From: Bog-473 sp963719485
GTDB taxonomy: Bacteria; Actinomycetota; Acidimicrobiia; Acidimicrobiales; RAAP-2
NCBI GenBank assembly: GCA_963719485.1
Contig: OY970387.1
Span: forward strand, 3,844,001-3,908,000
Reading direction: 5' to 3'
Length of the DNA: 64,000 bases
This document shows positions 34,901-42,839 of the stretch, in pieces. Below the pieces are notes generated by a model. The model searched no databases. It had not been told where the DNA came from and worked only from the letters and a program-made list of their open reading frames with translations. The translations under genes and the position numbers were made by a program. Position 1 is the first letter of the stretch, and each line of letters starts with the position of its first letter.

Positions 34901-36439
34901 TCACCCGAGGTGCATCGCCTTGACCACGAAGTACGTGGCCGGGATCACGAAGAGCAAGCCGTCGACCCGGTCCAGGATGCCTCCGTGGCCCGGGAGCAGC
35001 CGACCCATGTCCTTGATGCCGAGGTGACGCTTGATCATGGACTGGCTCAGGTCGCCCAGCGGAGCCACCACCGCCACCACCACCCCGTAGAGCGCGGCCT
35101 TGCTGATCGTCCACGGGTGGATGAAGTGCACGACGATGACGGAGACGAGGATGGCCGCCACGGCACCGCCGATCAGCCCCTCCCAGCTCTTGTTGGGACT
35201 GATGGAGGGGGCCAGCTGGTGGCGCCCCATGGCCGCACCGACCAGCAGGGAGGCGACGTCGTCGGCGACCGTCACGATGACGGCGGCGAGGAGGAAGGCG
35301 ATCCCGTGGCGGTCGGGGAACAGGTTGGGGTTGAGCAGCAGGGCTGCGAAGGACCCGAACGCCCCGACCCACACGAAGACGAACACGGTCGAGGAGATGC
35401 CGGACACCGGCTCGGCCGCCGGTTCGACGCGGGCGAGGTACCAGACGAACGAGCCGGCCACCAGCAGCACGAGCACCAGCGGCAACGCCGCCACGCCCTT
35501 GTTGTACGTCTCGATCAGCAACGACAGCACCGCGACGAGCCCGAGCAACGTGGCCGGGTGATACTGCGCACGCCGGAACGCCGCGTAGGCCTCCGCGGTC
35601 GCCAGCAGCACGACCACGCAGACGATCACCATGGTGGCCACCGTGCCGGCCGCGAAGCAGACGAGCGCGATCGCACCGAGGAGGATGCCGGAGCCGATGG
35701 CCACCCGCATGTCGCGGCCGCCGGTGCCCGCCGTGTTCACGTTGCCGGTGCGGACGGTGGCCCTGCTCCGGGTGGTGCGGGTCGTCCGCGGCTTGGGCTC
35801 GGGCGGTTCGGGCGGGGTGAGCCGCGAGGCGGCAACCGCGGACGCGGCGGCCGTCACCGACGACGCCACACGCGGCGAGACCTCGGCCGGCTCGAACTCC
35901 GCTTCGTAGGGAGCGTCCGCGAGCGAGACCGGCTCGGGCTCGCTGACCGGCTCGCCGACCGGTTCCGGGAGCGGCTCGAAGCCGGGTTCGGGCGGGATCA
36001 CCAGGGTGTCGTCGGACTCGAAATGCCAGGGCTGGCGCTCCACGTCGACGCCCTCCGGCTGCTCGCTCAGCAGCGCGCCGACCGCCGGCAGGTCGTCGGA
36101 GAGCATCGACGGCTCGAAGACCTCTTCCTGGGCCTCCCAGTCCGTCTCCTCCTCGCGCCACATCGGCGGCGCCACTGCCTGCTCCTCGCCGGTGCTCCTG
36201 TCGAGGATCGCCGGGACCTGACCGGTGGGCGCGTCGTTCCAGTGCGGCAGTCCCGGGTGGTCGTCGACGACGGGGCCCGTCACCTCGCGCACCGTGTCAC
36301 CGGCCGGCTCGGCGCCGATGATGCGCACGCGGCCCGAGTGGTAGCTCGGCGGATCCTCGTCGATCCCCTCCGTGCCGGGGTCGGCGGTACCGTCGACGCC
36401 GTTGTCAGAGTCTCCGTAGTCGTCGGTGTCGTCGGGCAT
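34901..36439 (-). CDS. cdsA: Phosphatidate cytidylyltransferase with long acidic N-terminal extension
   Basis: CdsA makes CDP-diacylglycerol from phosphatidic acid and CTP, the branch point for membrane phospholipids. The C-terminal 270 residues hold about eight membrane segments and the family signature ISPNKSWEGLIGG, later MIKRHLGIKDMGRLLPGHGG then ILDRVDGLLF. Ahead of this are about 240 residues rich in Asp, Glu and Pro (for example DPGTEGIDEDPPSYHSGR) with no recognised fold, probably a disordered cytoplasmic region. Such extensions are seen in some actinobacterial CdsA proteins; the length here is notable. The start at 36439 could be later. Confidence 0.9.
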   Translation of the reverse strand: MPDDTDDYGDSDNGVDGTADPGTEGIDEDPPSYHSGRVRIIGAEPAGDTVREVTGPVVDDHPGLPHWNDAPTGQVPAILDRSTGEEQAVAPPMWREEETDWEAQEEVFEPSMLSDDLPAVGALLSEQPEGVDVERQPWHFESDDTLVIPPEPGFEPLPEPVGEPVSEPEPVSLADAPYEAEFEPAEVSPRVASSVTAAASAVAASRLTPPEPPEPKPRTTRTTRSRATVRTGNVNTAGTGGRDMRVAIGSGILLGAIALVCFAAGTVATMVIVCVVVLLATAEAYAAFRRAQYHPATLLGLVAVLSLLIETYNKGVAALPLVLVLLVAGSFVWYLARVEPAAEPVSGISSTVFVFVWVGAFGSFAALLLNPNLFPDRHGIAFLLAAVIVTVADDVASLLVGAAMGRHQLAPSISPNKSWEGLIGGAVAAILVSVIVVHFIHPWTISKAALYGVVVAVVAPLGDLSQSMIKRHLGIKDMGRLLPGHGGILDRVDGLLFVIPATYFVVKAMHLG

Positions 36440-36451
36440 GCGCGTCGCTCC

Positions 36452-37021
36452 TCAGACCTGCAGCAGTTCTTGCTCTTTGTGCGCGAGCAGCTGGTCGATC
36501 ACGGCCACCTGGTCGTGGGTGATCTTCTCGAGATCCTTCTCGACGCGCTCGAGCTCGTCGGTCGAGAGATCGCCGTCTTTCTGCATCGCCTCCAGATCGT
36601 GCCGCCCCGCCCTCCGCAGGTTGCGCACAGCCACCTTCCCCTCCTCGGCCTTGTGCCGGACGACCTTGACCAGCTCCTTACGCCGCTCTTCTGTCAACGG
36701 TGGAAAGGCCAGTCGGATCACGGTCCCGTCATTGGTGGGATTGATTCCCAGGTCAGACGCCATGATTGCCTTCTCGATCGCCCCGAGCGAGCCCTTGTCG
36801 TAGGGAGAGATGACCAGGAGCATGGCGTCGGGGACGCTGAACCCGGCCAGTTGCCGGAGGGGGGTGGGCGTGCCGTAATAGTCCACCATCAGCGGCTCGA
36901 GGAGCGCCGAAGAGGCCCGGCCGGTGCGCACGTTGCTCATCTCGTGGCGGACGTGATCGATGGCTTTGGCCATCTTGTCCCTGGTGTCTTCCTTGACCAG
37001 GGCGGCGAGGTCGTCGTCCAT
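36452..37021 (-). CDS. frr: Ribosome recycling factor
   Basis: RRF splits post-termination ribosomes together with EF-G. The 189-residue protein shows the family core: AIDHVRHEMSNVRTGRASSALLEPLMVDYYGTPTPL, NDGTVIRLAFPPLTEERRKELVK and KAEEGKVAVRNLRR. The ATG shares one base with the pyrH stop (TGATG), so the two are translationally coupled, a widely conserved pyrH-frr arrangement. cdsA begins 12 bases after its stop. Confidence 0.97.
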   Translation of the reverse strand: MDDDLAALVKEDTRDKMAKAIDHVRHEMSNVRTGRASSALLEPLMVDYYGTPTPLRQLAGFSVPDAMLLVISPYDKGSLGAIEKAIMASDLGINPTNDGTVIRLAFPPLTEERRKELVKVVRHKAEEGKVAVRNLRRAGRHDLEAMQKDGDLSTDELERVEKDLEKITHDQVAVIDQLLAHKEQELLQV

Positions 37022-37740
37022 CAGCGGACCAGCGTACCGATCTGCTCGCCACTGAGCGCACGAGGGATGTTGCCGGGGATCATCAGGTCGAAGACCCGGA
37101 TCGGCAGGTTGTTGTCCTTGCAGAAGGTGATGGCGGTGAGATCCATCACCCGCAGGTCGCGGTTGATCACGTCCATGAAGGAGATCTCGTCGTAGCGCGT
37201 GGCCGTCGGATCGAGCTTGGGGTCGGCGCTGTAGACGCCGTCCACCCCCGAGTGGGTGCCCTTGCAGAGCAGCTCGGCCCCGATTTCGGCCGCCCGGAGC
37301 GCCGCCGGGGTGTCAGTGGTGAAGAAGGGGTTCCCCATGCCCGCGGCGAAGACGACGATGCGGCCCTTCTCGAGGTGCCGGATGGCCCGGCGCCGGATGT
37401 ACGGCTCGGCCACCTCGGCCATGGAGAGGGCGCTCAGCACCCGGGTCGGCTGGTCCTGCTGCTCGAGCGCATCTTGGAGGGCCAGCGCGTTGATGACCGT
37501 CCCGAGCATGCCCATGGTGTCGGAGGTGGCGCGGTCCATGCCGCCGCTCGCCCCCGTCGTGCCCCGCCAGATGTTGCCCCCGCCGACCACGACCGCGAGC
37601 TCGAGCCCACCGCCGTCCATGGCGCGCGCCATCTCCTTGGCCATCCGCTCCACCGTGGCGGCGTCGATGGTCTCGTCGGACGCGGCGGAAGCCAGAGCCT
37701 CCCCCGACATCTTCAGCACGATCCGGCGCGGTTCTCCCAC
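37021..37740 (-). CDS. pyrH: UMP kinase
   Basis: PyrH phosphorylates UMP to UDP, feeding pyrimidine nucleotide synthesis; it is hexameric and typically regulated by GTP and UTP. RRIVLKMSGEALA starts the amino-acid-kinase fold, VVGGGNIWRGT is the phosphate-binding loop, ATSDTMGMLGTVINALALQDAL and TGNPFFTTDTPAALRAAEIG-like text (here GMGNPFFTTDTPA) form the active site. Length 239 is standard. It lies 12 bases after tsf and overlaps frr by one base. Confidence 0.97.
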   Translation of the reverse strand: MGEPRRIVLKMSGEALASAASDETIDAATVERMAKEMARAMDGGGLELAVVVGGGNIWRGTTGASGGMDRATSDTMGMLGTVINALALQDALEQQDQPTRVLSALSMAEVAEPYIRRRAIRHLEKGRIVVFAAGMGNPFFTTDTPAALRAAEIGAELLCKGTHSGVDGVYSADPKLDPTATRYDEISFMDVINRDLRVMDLTAITFCKDNNLPIRVFDLMIPGNIPRALSGEQIGTLVR

Positions 37741-37752
37741 GATCCGCAGCGC

Positions 37753-38547
37753 TCAGGCGCCGATGACGACCTGTGCGAACGACACGATGCGGGCCGAACC
37801 GAGCATGCCCGCGATCGTCTGCTTCTCGTCGCGCACGTAGGCCTGGTCGAGCAGCACCCGCTCCTTGAACCAGCCCGTCATGCGCCCTTCGACGATCTTC
37901 TCCATGGCCGCCTCGGGCTTGCCCTCGTTGCGCGAGATCTCCGCCACGGTGGCGCGCTCGGCCGCGACGTCGGCCTCGGGGACCTCTTCGCGGTTGAGGT
38001 AGGTCGGCTTGGTGAACGCGATGTGCACGGCGATGTCGTGGGCCAGCTCGTCGGTGCCGCCCTCGATCACGACGGCCACACCGTTGACGCCGCGGCCCGC
38101 CTGCTGGTGCAGGTAGGTGTCGAGCACCTGGCCGGGTTCGGCGACGAGACGGCGCACGCGCCCGATGGAGATGTTCTCCTTGAGCGTGGCCCGCAACCCG
38201 TCGATGGTGTCGTCGAGCTCGGACGCGGCGTCCTCGCCCTTGGCGGCCACCAGCGCGGCGAGCTCGTCGGCGAGGGCCACGAACTCGTCGGCCTTGGCCA
38301 CGAAATCGGTCTCGCAGCGCAGCTCGACGACGGCGGCGGCGTCACCCGACCGGGCCACGGCCACCGCGCCCTCGGAGGCCTCACGGTCGCTCCGCTTGGC
38401 CGCGCCCGCCAGTCCCTTCATGCGAAGGAGCTTGGCCGCTTCCTCGAGGTCCCCGCCGGTCTCCTCGAGCGCGTTGCGGCAGTCGAGGATGCCAGCACCG
38501 GTCATCTGGCGCAGGGTCGAGACGTCCTTGGCGGTGAAGCTGGCCAC
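37753..38547 (-). CDS. tsf: Elongation factor Ts
   Basis: EF-Ts exchanges GDP for GTP on EF-Tu. The start region FTAKDVSTLRQMTGAGILDCRNALEETGGDL includes the EF-Tu-binding TGAG segment, and ELRCETDFVAKADEF contains the conserved TDFV core motif. The GTG at 38547, three bases after the rpsB stop, begins the protein at the family position (VASFTAKDV); the frame is open further but that part lies inside rpsB. 264 residues is within the usual range. Confidence 0.96.
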   Translation of the reverse strand: MASFTAKDVSTLRQMTGAGILDCRNALEETGGDLEEAAKLLRMKGLAGAAKRSDREASEGAVAVARSGDAAAVVELRCETDFVAKADEFVALADELAALVAAKGEDAASELDDTIDGLRATLKENISIGRVRRLVAEPGQVLDTYLHQQAGRGVNGVAVVIEGGTDELAHDIAVHIAFTKPTYLNREEVPEADVAAERATVAEISRNEGKPEAAMEKIVEGRMTGWFKERVLLDQAYVRDEKQTIAGMLGSARIVSFAQVVIGA

Positions 38548-38549
38548 GG

Positions 38550-39365
38550 TCAGGCCACCTCCACCGGCTCGGGGGCGGGTGTCGGGGACGGAGCCGGGGC
38601 CGGCTGCGCCCGGCGGGGCCGCGGGGCCGAGGGCGGGCCGCTCTCCTCGGGCGCCGGGGGCGCCATCTTGCGCCGGTGTTCGGCGATGAAGCGCCCCTCC
38701 ACGACGGCGTCGGCGATCACGCGGCACATGAGCGAGCCCGAGCGGATGGCGTCGTCGTTGCCGGGGATCACGTAGTCGATCACGTCGGGGTCGCAGTTGG
38801 TGTCGACGACGGCGACCACCGGCAGGCCGAGCTTGCGAGCCTCGGTGACCGCGATGTGCTCCTTCTTGGTGTCGATGACGAACACCGCGTTGGGCAGCCG
38901 GTCGAGGTCGGCGATACCACCGAGGTTGCGGCTGAGCTTCTCGAGCTCACGGGTGTGCTGCAGGGCCTCCCGCTTGGGCATGCCGTCGAAGTCGCCGGCC
39001 GCCTGCATGGTCCGCAGCTCCTGCATGCGCTTCACCCGGCCCGAGACCGTGGCGAAGTTGGTCAGCATGCCGCCGAGCCAGCGTTGGTTCACATACGGCA
39101 TGCCGCAGGCCTCGGCGTACTCGGCCACGGGGCCCTGCGTCTGCTTCTTCGTCCCCACGAACAGGATCGTGCCGCCGCCGGCGACGAGATCACGCACGAA
39201 GGAGTACGAGGCCTCGACGCCGGTCAGGGTCTTGCGCAGGTCGATGAGATAGATCCCGTTGCGCTCACCCAGAATGAAGCGCTTCATCTTCGGGTTCCAT
39301 CGCCGCGTCTGATGGCCGAAGTGGACTCCGGCTTCCAGAAGCTGTCGCATGGAAACGACGGCCAT
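38550..39365 (-). CDS. rpsB: 30S ribosomal protein S2
   Basis: S2 starts at ATG 39365 with MAVVSMRQLLEAGVHFGHQT, followed by RWNPKMKRFILGERNGIYLIDL and NQRWLGGMLTNF; VDTNCDPDVIDYVIPGNDDAIRS is also diagnostic. The C-terminus carries about 45 extra residues rich in Pro, Ala and Glu (PAPEESGPPSAPRPRRAQPA), a common actinobacterial tail. GAGGAACATCTCT precedes the ATG. It heads the rpsB-tsf-pyrH-frr-cdsA run. Confidence 0.97.
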   Translation of the reverse strand: MAVVSMRQLLEAGVHFGHQTRRWNPKMKRFILGERNGIYLIDLRKTLTGVEASYSFVRDLVAGGGTILFVGTKKQTQGPVAEYAEACGMPYVNQRWLGGMLTNFATVSGRVKRMQELRTMQAAGDFDGMPKREALQHTRELEKLSRNLGGIADLDRLPNAVFVIDTKKEHIAVTEARKLGLPVVAVVDTNCDPDVIDYVIPGNDDAIRSGSLMCRVIADAVVEGRFIAEHRRKMAPPAPEESGPPSAPRPRRAQPAPAPSPTPAPEPVEVA

Positions 39366-39459
39366 AGAGATGTTCCTCCAGTCGGTTGCTCCCCTGGCGC
39401 CGCGCCGCCTGAGGGCGGCGACCGTGGAATGCGCGCAGGTGATGTTGGTCGGTGCTGCT

Positions 39460-39477
39460 GCCCACCCCCTGGTGGGC
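39460..39477 (-). promoter_or_regulatory. Stem-loop in the rpsB leader
   Basis: GCCCACC and GGTGGGC pair perfectly around a four-base loop about 95 bases before the rpsB start. Without a following U run it is not a typical terminator of the upstream recombinase gene; it may be a leader element for ribosomal-protein feedback, as S2 controls its operon in other bacteria. Evidence is structural only. Confidence 0.4.
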
Positions 39478-39483
39478 CCGACC

Positions 39484-39489
39484 ATCGTA
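39484..39489 (-). promoter_or_regulatory. Possible -10 element of rpsB
   Basis: TACGAT on the minus strand, the same hexamer as upstream of rpsO, precedes the leader hairpin and would give a leader of roughly 110 bases. TTGAAG lies upstream but at 14 bases, which is too short for a standard -35. Confidence 0.3.
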
Positions 39490-39522
39490 GCCGCTCAGTG
39501 GGGCTTCAACCTCCGGGGAGGC

Positions 39523-40383
39523 TCAGGCCCGGGGGTGGGTCTCGCCGTAGACGGCGCGCAGGCGCTCCTTGCTCACGTGCGTGTACACCTGCGTGGTGGC
39601 CAAGCTGGCGTGGCCCAGGAGCTCCTGGACGACCCGCAGGTCGGCGCCCCCGTCGAGGAGATGCGTGGCGTAGGTGTGGCGCAGGGCGTGGGGGTGGGTG
39701 GGCGAGGCGGAACGCCGATCGAGGATGCGGCGGACGTCGCGGGGGCCGAGCCGGGCGGCCCGGCGGTTCACGAAGGCCGCCTCGGGGGGACCCTCCATGT
39801 CGTCGCGCCCGTGTTCGAGCCACGCCCGGAGCGCGGCGACGGCGGCGTCGTGCACCGGGACCCGTCGCTGCTTGCTCCCCTTGCCGAGCACGGTGACGGT
39901 CCGGCCCCGCAGGTCGATGTCGCCCCGGTCGAGACCGCAGAGCTCCGACACGCGCAGCCCGGCCGCGTAGAGCAGCTCCAGGACGGCCAGGTCCCGCCGG
40001 TCCAGCGCCGTCTCCGCCGGCTCGTCGAGGAGCGCCGAGACCTCCCCGCTGGAGAGCACGCGGGGGAGGCGCCCGCCACCGGACGGGGCGCGCAGGGACC
40101 GGGCCGGATCGGCACCGAGGCGACCCTGCCGGGCCTGCCAGGAGAAGTAGCAGCGCAGCGCAGCCGCCTTGCGGGCGATGGTCGCCCGGGCCAGCTTCCG
40201 TGTCCCGAGCGACGCCAGGTAGCGGCGCAGGTGCAGACGGTCGACGCCCTCGGGGCGCTCAACGTCGCTGCGCGCCATCCACTCGGCGAAGGCGCGGACG
40301 TCGCCGACGTAGGCCGTCCGGGTAGCGGCGGCGCGGCCGCTGAGCCAGGCGGAGAACCCCGGCAGATCCCAATCGGCCGACAC
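39523..40383 (-). CDS. Tyrosine recombinase, XerC-like
   Basis: A 286-residue site-specific recombinase with an N-terminal SAM-like DNA-binding domain (TRTAYVGDVRAFAEWMARSD) and a catalytic domain holding the full set: Arg in AAGLRVSELCGL, Lys in GKGSKQRRVP, HxxR in HALRHTYATHLL, His in LGHASLATTQ and nucleophile Tyr in VYTHVSKERL. GTG 40383 is the preferred start (VSADWDLPGFSAWL). Close to rpsB in many Actinomycetota stands a XerC that resolves chromosome dimers at dif, so housekeeping function is likely; a phage-type integrase is less so, since no mobile genes adjoin. Confidence 0.9.
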   Translation of the reverse strand: MSADWDLPGFSAWLSGRAAATRTAYVGDVRAFAEWMARSDVERPEGVDRLHLRRYLASLGTRKLARATIARKAAALRCYFSWQARQGRLGADPARSLRAPSGGGRLPRVLSSGEVSALLDEPAETALDRRDLAVLELLYAAGLRVSELCGLDRGDIDLRGRTVTVLGKGSKQRRVPVHDAAVAALRAWLEHGRDDMEGPPEAAFVNRRAARLGPRDVRRILDRRSASPTHPHALRHTYATHLLDGGADLRVVQELLGHASLATTQVYTHVSKERLRAVYGETHPRA

Positions 40384-40481
40384 GGAAGCAACGGTACCGC
40401 CCCCACGCAGGGGATCCTGGGCACTAACGTCGCCCGAGAACCTTCGGGGGGTCCGCTGGGTTCGGTGAAATGGAGGACCGA

Positions 40482-42143
40482 ATGGTCTCGAGATTCGATC
40501 GTCGGTCGGTGCTGTTGGGCGGCGCCGCGGCGGCAGCGGGCGTGGCGGGGGCGGGCGCACTGGGGATGGGGCTCGACGGCATCGCCGGTGCCACCACCAA
40601 CGGCCCCGGCCGCAACGGGGTGTCCACCAAGACCCCGAAGAAGGGCGGCTCGCTGACGTTCGGGGTGGACGCGGAGGAGTCGGGCTTCGACCCGACCCAG
40701 GCCCGCTTCGACGAGGTCGGCGTCATGTACGCCCGGACCGTCTTCGACCCGCTCACCATCATCACGGCCAACGGCGACTGGGCCCCGTACCTGGCCCAGT
40801 CCGTGGTCCCGAACGCCTCCTACACTTCGTGGACGATCACGCTCCGGCCCAACGTCGTCTTCCACGACGGCACGCCCTGCAACGGCGCCGCCCTGGTGAC
40901 CAACCTGGTGGCCCAGTCCAAGTCGCTCCTGACCGGAGTCATCCTCGGTCCCACGCTGATCTCCATCACCCAGTCCGGGCCCCTCGCCGCCACCATCACC
41001 TTCAAGTCGGCCTGGGTGCCGTTCCCCTTCTACCTGGCCGGGGGCATCGGCGGCCAGATCGCCTACATCGCCGCGCCCTCCATGCTGTCCAACCCGAACG
41101 GGACCTCACACCCCGTCGGCACCGGGCCCTTCGTGTTCAAGGAGTGGGTCCCCAACTCCCACTTCACGGCCACCGCCAACCCCAACTACTGGCGCAAGGG
41201 CATGCCCTACCTGTCGTCGATCACCTACAAGCCGATCCCCGACGAGTCGGCTCGCGCCGAGGCGCTCAAGTCGGGCACCATCGACCTGATGATCACCGAC
41301 ACGCCGCAGATCATCACGCAGTTCCGGGGCAACAAGAGCTTCTCTTACATCGACGACAGCACCCACGTCGCCGGTGAGCCCGACATGAACTGCGTCCAGC
41401 TCAACTGCCTGGCCAAGCCGTTCAACAATGCCAACGTGCGGCTGGCGGCGGCGATGGCGATCAACCGGAACCAGTACACCAAGGTGATCGACCAGGGCGT
41501 GCTCCCGGTGAGCAACGGCCTCTTCGTGCCGGGCTCCCCCTACTACTCCACGACCCAGTACCCGAAGTACAACCCGACCCAGGCCGCCAAGTTGGTCAAG
41601 GCGGCGGCCAAGACCAACGGGGGGCCTATCACGTTCTCCTACGGCTCGACCAACTCGCCGGCGGCGATCCGGGCGTCCCAGTACCTGGAGCAGGCGTGGA
41701 AGCAGGTGGGCTTCCAGGTCACCACCAACATCGTGCAACAGAACGACACGATCAACAACGCGCTGGCCGGCAAGTACCAGGCCCTGGGCTGGCGGCAGTT
41801 CGGCGCGGTCGACCCCGACCTGAACTACATCTTCTGGAGCACGACCACCGTGAGCTCCGGAGCGCTGTCCATCAACATGGCCCGCAACGCCGATCCGAGC
41901 ATCGAGCAATCGCTCCTGGCCGGTCGGCAGAGCACCGACAAGACTGCCCGCGAGGCCGCCTACAAGACAGTGAACAAGCGCCTGGCCCTCGACCTGCCCT
42001 ACCTGTGGACCGACCGGGCGGTGTGGGCCGTCATCGGCAACCCCACGGTGCAGAACTTCAACAACCCCACCACGCCGCAGGGCACCCCGGCGTACGGCAT
42101 GATCGGGGGCTCCATCTGGCCAACCCAGATCTGGATCAGCTGA
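40482..42143 (+). CDS. ABC transporter substrate-binding protein, peptide/nickel family, Tat-exported
   Basis: An SBP_bac_5 protein. The N-terminus SRFDRRSVLLGGAAAAAG is a twin-arginine signal without a lipobox cysteine, so the protein is probably secreted or anchored by an uncleaved signal. Family features include LAQSVVPNASYTSWTITLRP, VVFHDGTPCNGAALV, GTGPFVFKEWVPNSHF and NPNYWRKGMPYLSSITYKPI. ATG 40482 fits the ribosome-binding site GGAGG at 40471-40475 better than ATG 40470. No permease or ATPase gene is nearby; instead a response regulator follows after 11 bases, so the protein may feed information to that two-component system. Confidence 0.87.
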   Translation: MVSRFDRRSVLLGGAAAAAGVAGAGALGMGLDGIAGATTNGPGRNGVSTKTPKKGGSLTFGVDAEESGFDPTQARFDEVGVMYARTVFDPLTIITANGDWAPYLAQSVVPNASYTSWTITLRPNVVFHDGTPCNGAALVTNLVAQSKSLLTGVILGPTLISITQSGPLAATITFKSAWVPFPFYLAGGIGGQIAYIAAPSMLSNPNGTSHPVGTGPFVFKEWVPNSHFTATANPNYWRKGMPYLSSITYKPIPDESARAEALKSGTIDLMITDTPQIITQFRGNKSFSYIDDSTHVAGEPDMNCVQLNCLAKPFNNANVRLAAAMAINRNQYTKVIDQGVLPVSNGLFVPGSPYYSTTQYPKYNPTQAAKLVKAAAKTNGGPITFSYGSTNSPAAIRASQYLEQAWKQVGFQVTTNIVQQNDTINNALAGKYQALGWRQFGAVDPDLNYIFWSTTTVSSGALSINMARNADPSIEQSLLAGRQSTDKTAREAAYKTVNKRLALDLPYLWTDRAVWAVIGNPTVQNFNNPTTPQGTPAYGMIGGSIWPTQIWIS

Positions 42144-42154
42144 GCTGGAGGCAG

Positions 42155-42838
42155 ATGAGCGGGCGCATTCTGGTCGTCGAGGACGATGAGCGGATCCGAT
42201 CCTCCATGCGCCTCGCCCTGGAGGGCGAGGGCTACGAGGTAAGGGACGCCGCCAGCGGCGAGGAAGGCCTCGACATGTTCGCCGAGGCGCCGCCCGACGT
42301 CGCGCTCATCGACCTCATGCTGCCGGGCATGGACGGCTTCGAGTGCTGCCGGGCGCTGCGGCGCAGCAGCGCGGTGCCGATCATCATCGTGACGGCGCGC
42401 TCGGACACCCACGACGTCGTGGCGGGGCTGGAGGCGGGTGCCGACGACTACGTCACCAAGCCGTTCGTCGCCAAGGAGCTGGCGGCGCGGATCCGGGCCC
42501 TGCTGCGGCGCGCCCGGCCGGCCGAGGAGGAGCCCGGCGCGCTCACCTTCGGCGACCTCCAGCTGCTCCCCGAGCAGGGCGTCCTCCGCCGCCTGAACGG
42601 CGACGAGGTGCACTGCACCCGCACCGAGTTCCGCCTGTTGTGCGAGCTGGCGGCCAGCCCCAACAAGGTGCTGAGCCGCGAGCAGTTGCTCGACCGGGTC
42701 TGGGGCTACGACTACTTCGGCGACGGCCGGCTCGTCGACGTCCACATCCGGCGCCTGCGCACCAAGGTCGAGGTGGATCCCGCGGTACCCCAGCACATAC
42801 TCACCGTGAGGGGCATGGGCTACAAGCTGGTGCCCTGA
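42155..42838 (+). CDS. OmpR/PhoB-type response regulator (MtrA-like)
   Basis: Receiver domain residues 1-118: DD at 9-10 in VVEDDERI, phospho-acceptor D52 in ALIDLMLPGMDGF, T/S in VTARSD and K in VTKPF. A winged-helix DNA-binding domain follows (TRTEFRLLCELAASPNKVLS; REQLLDRVWGYDYFGDGRLV; VDVHIRRLRTKVE; VRGMGYKL). GAGGCAG precedes the ATG. With the following kinase and GerMN lipoprotein the arrangement parallels mtrA-mtrB-lpqB of Actinomycetota, which govern envelope and division functions. Confidence 0.93.
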   Translation: MSGRILVVEDDERIRSSMRLALEGEGYEVRDAASGEEGLDMFAEAPPDVALIDLMLPGMDGFECCRALRRSSAVPIIIVTARSDTHDVVAGLEAGADDYVTKPFVAKELAARIRALLRRARPAEEEPGALTFGDLQLLPEQGVLRRLNGDEVHCTRTEFRLLCELAASPNKVLSREQLLDRVWGYDYFGDGRLVDVHIRRLRTKVEVDPAVPQHILTVRGMGYKLVP

Positions 42839-42839
42839 G

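Noticed and set aside
34910..37195. A 761-codon open frame on plus across cdsA, frr and pyrH
   Set aside because: It is antisense to three well-supported genes and has the Asp/Arg/His-rich composition typical of GC-rich shadow frames, with no recognisable domain.
39523..40383. The tyrosine recombinase as a phage or island integrase
   Set aside because: No tRNA, attachment repeats or mobile genes adjoin it. Its position beside rpsB and its short XerC-like length fit a housekeeping recombinase.
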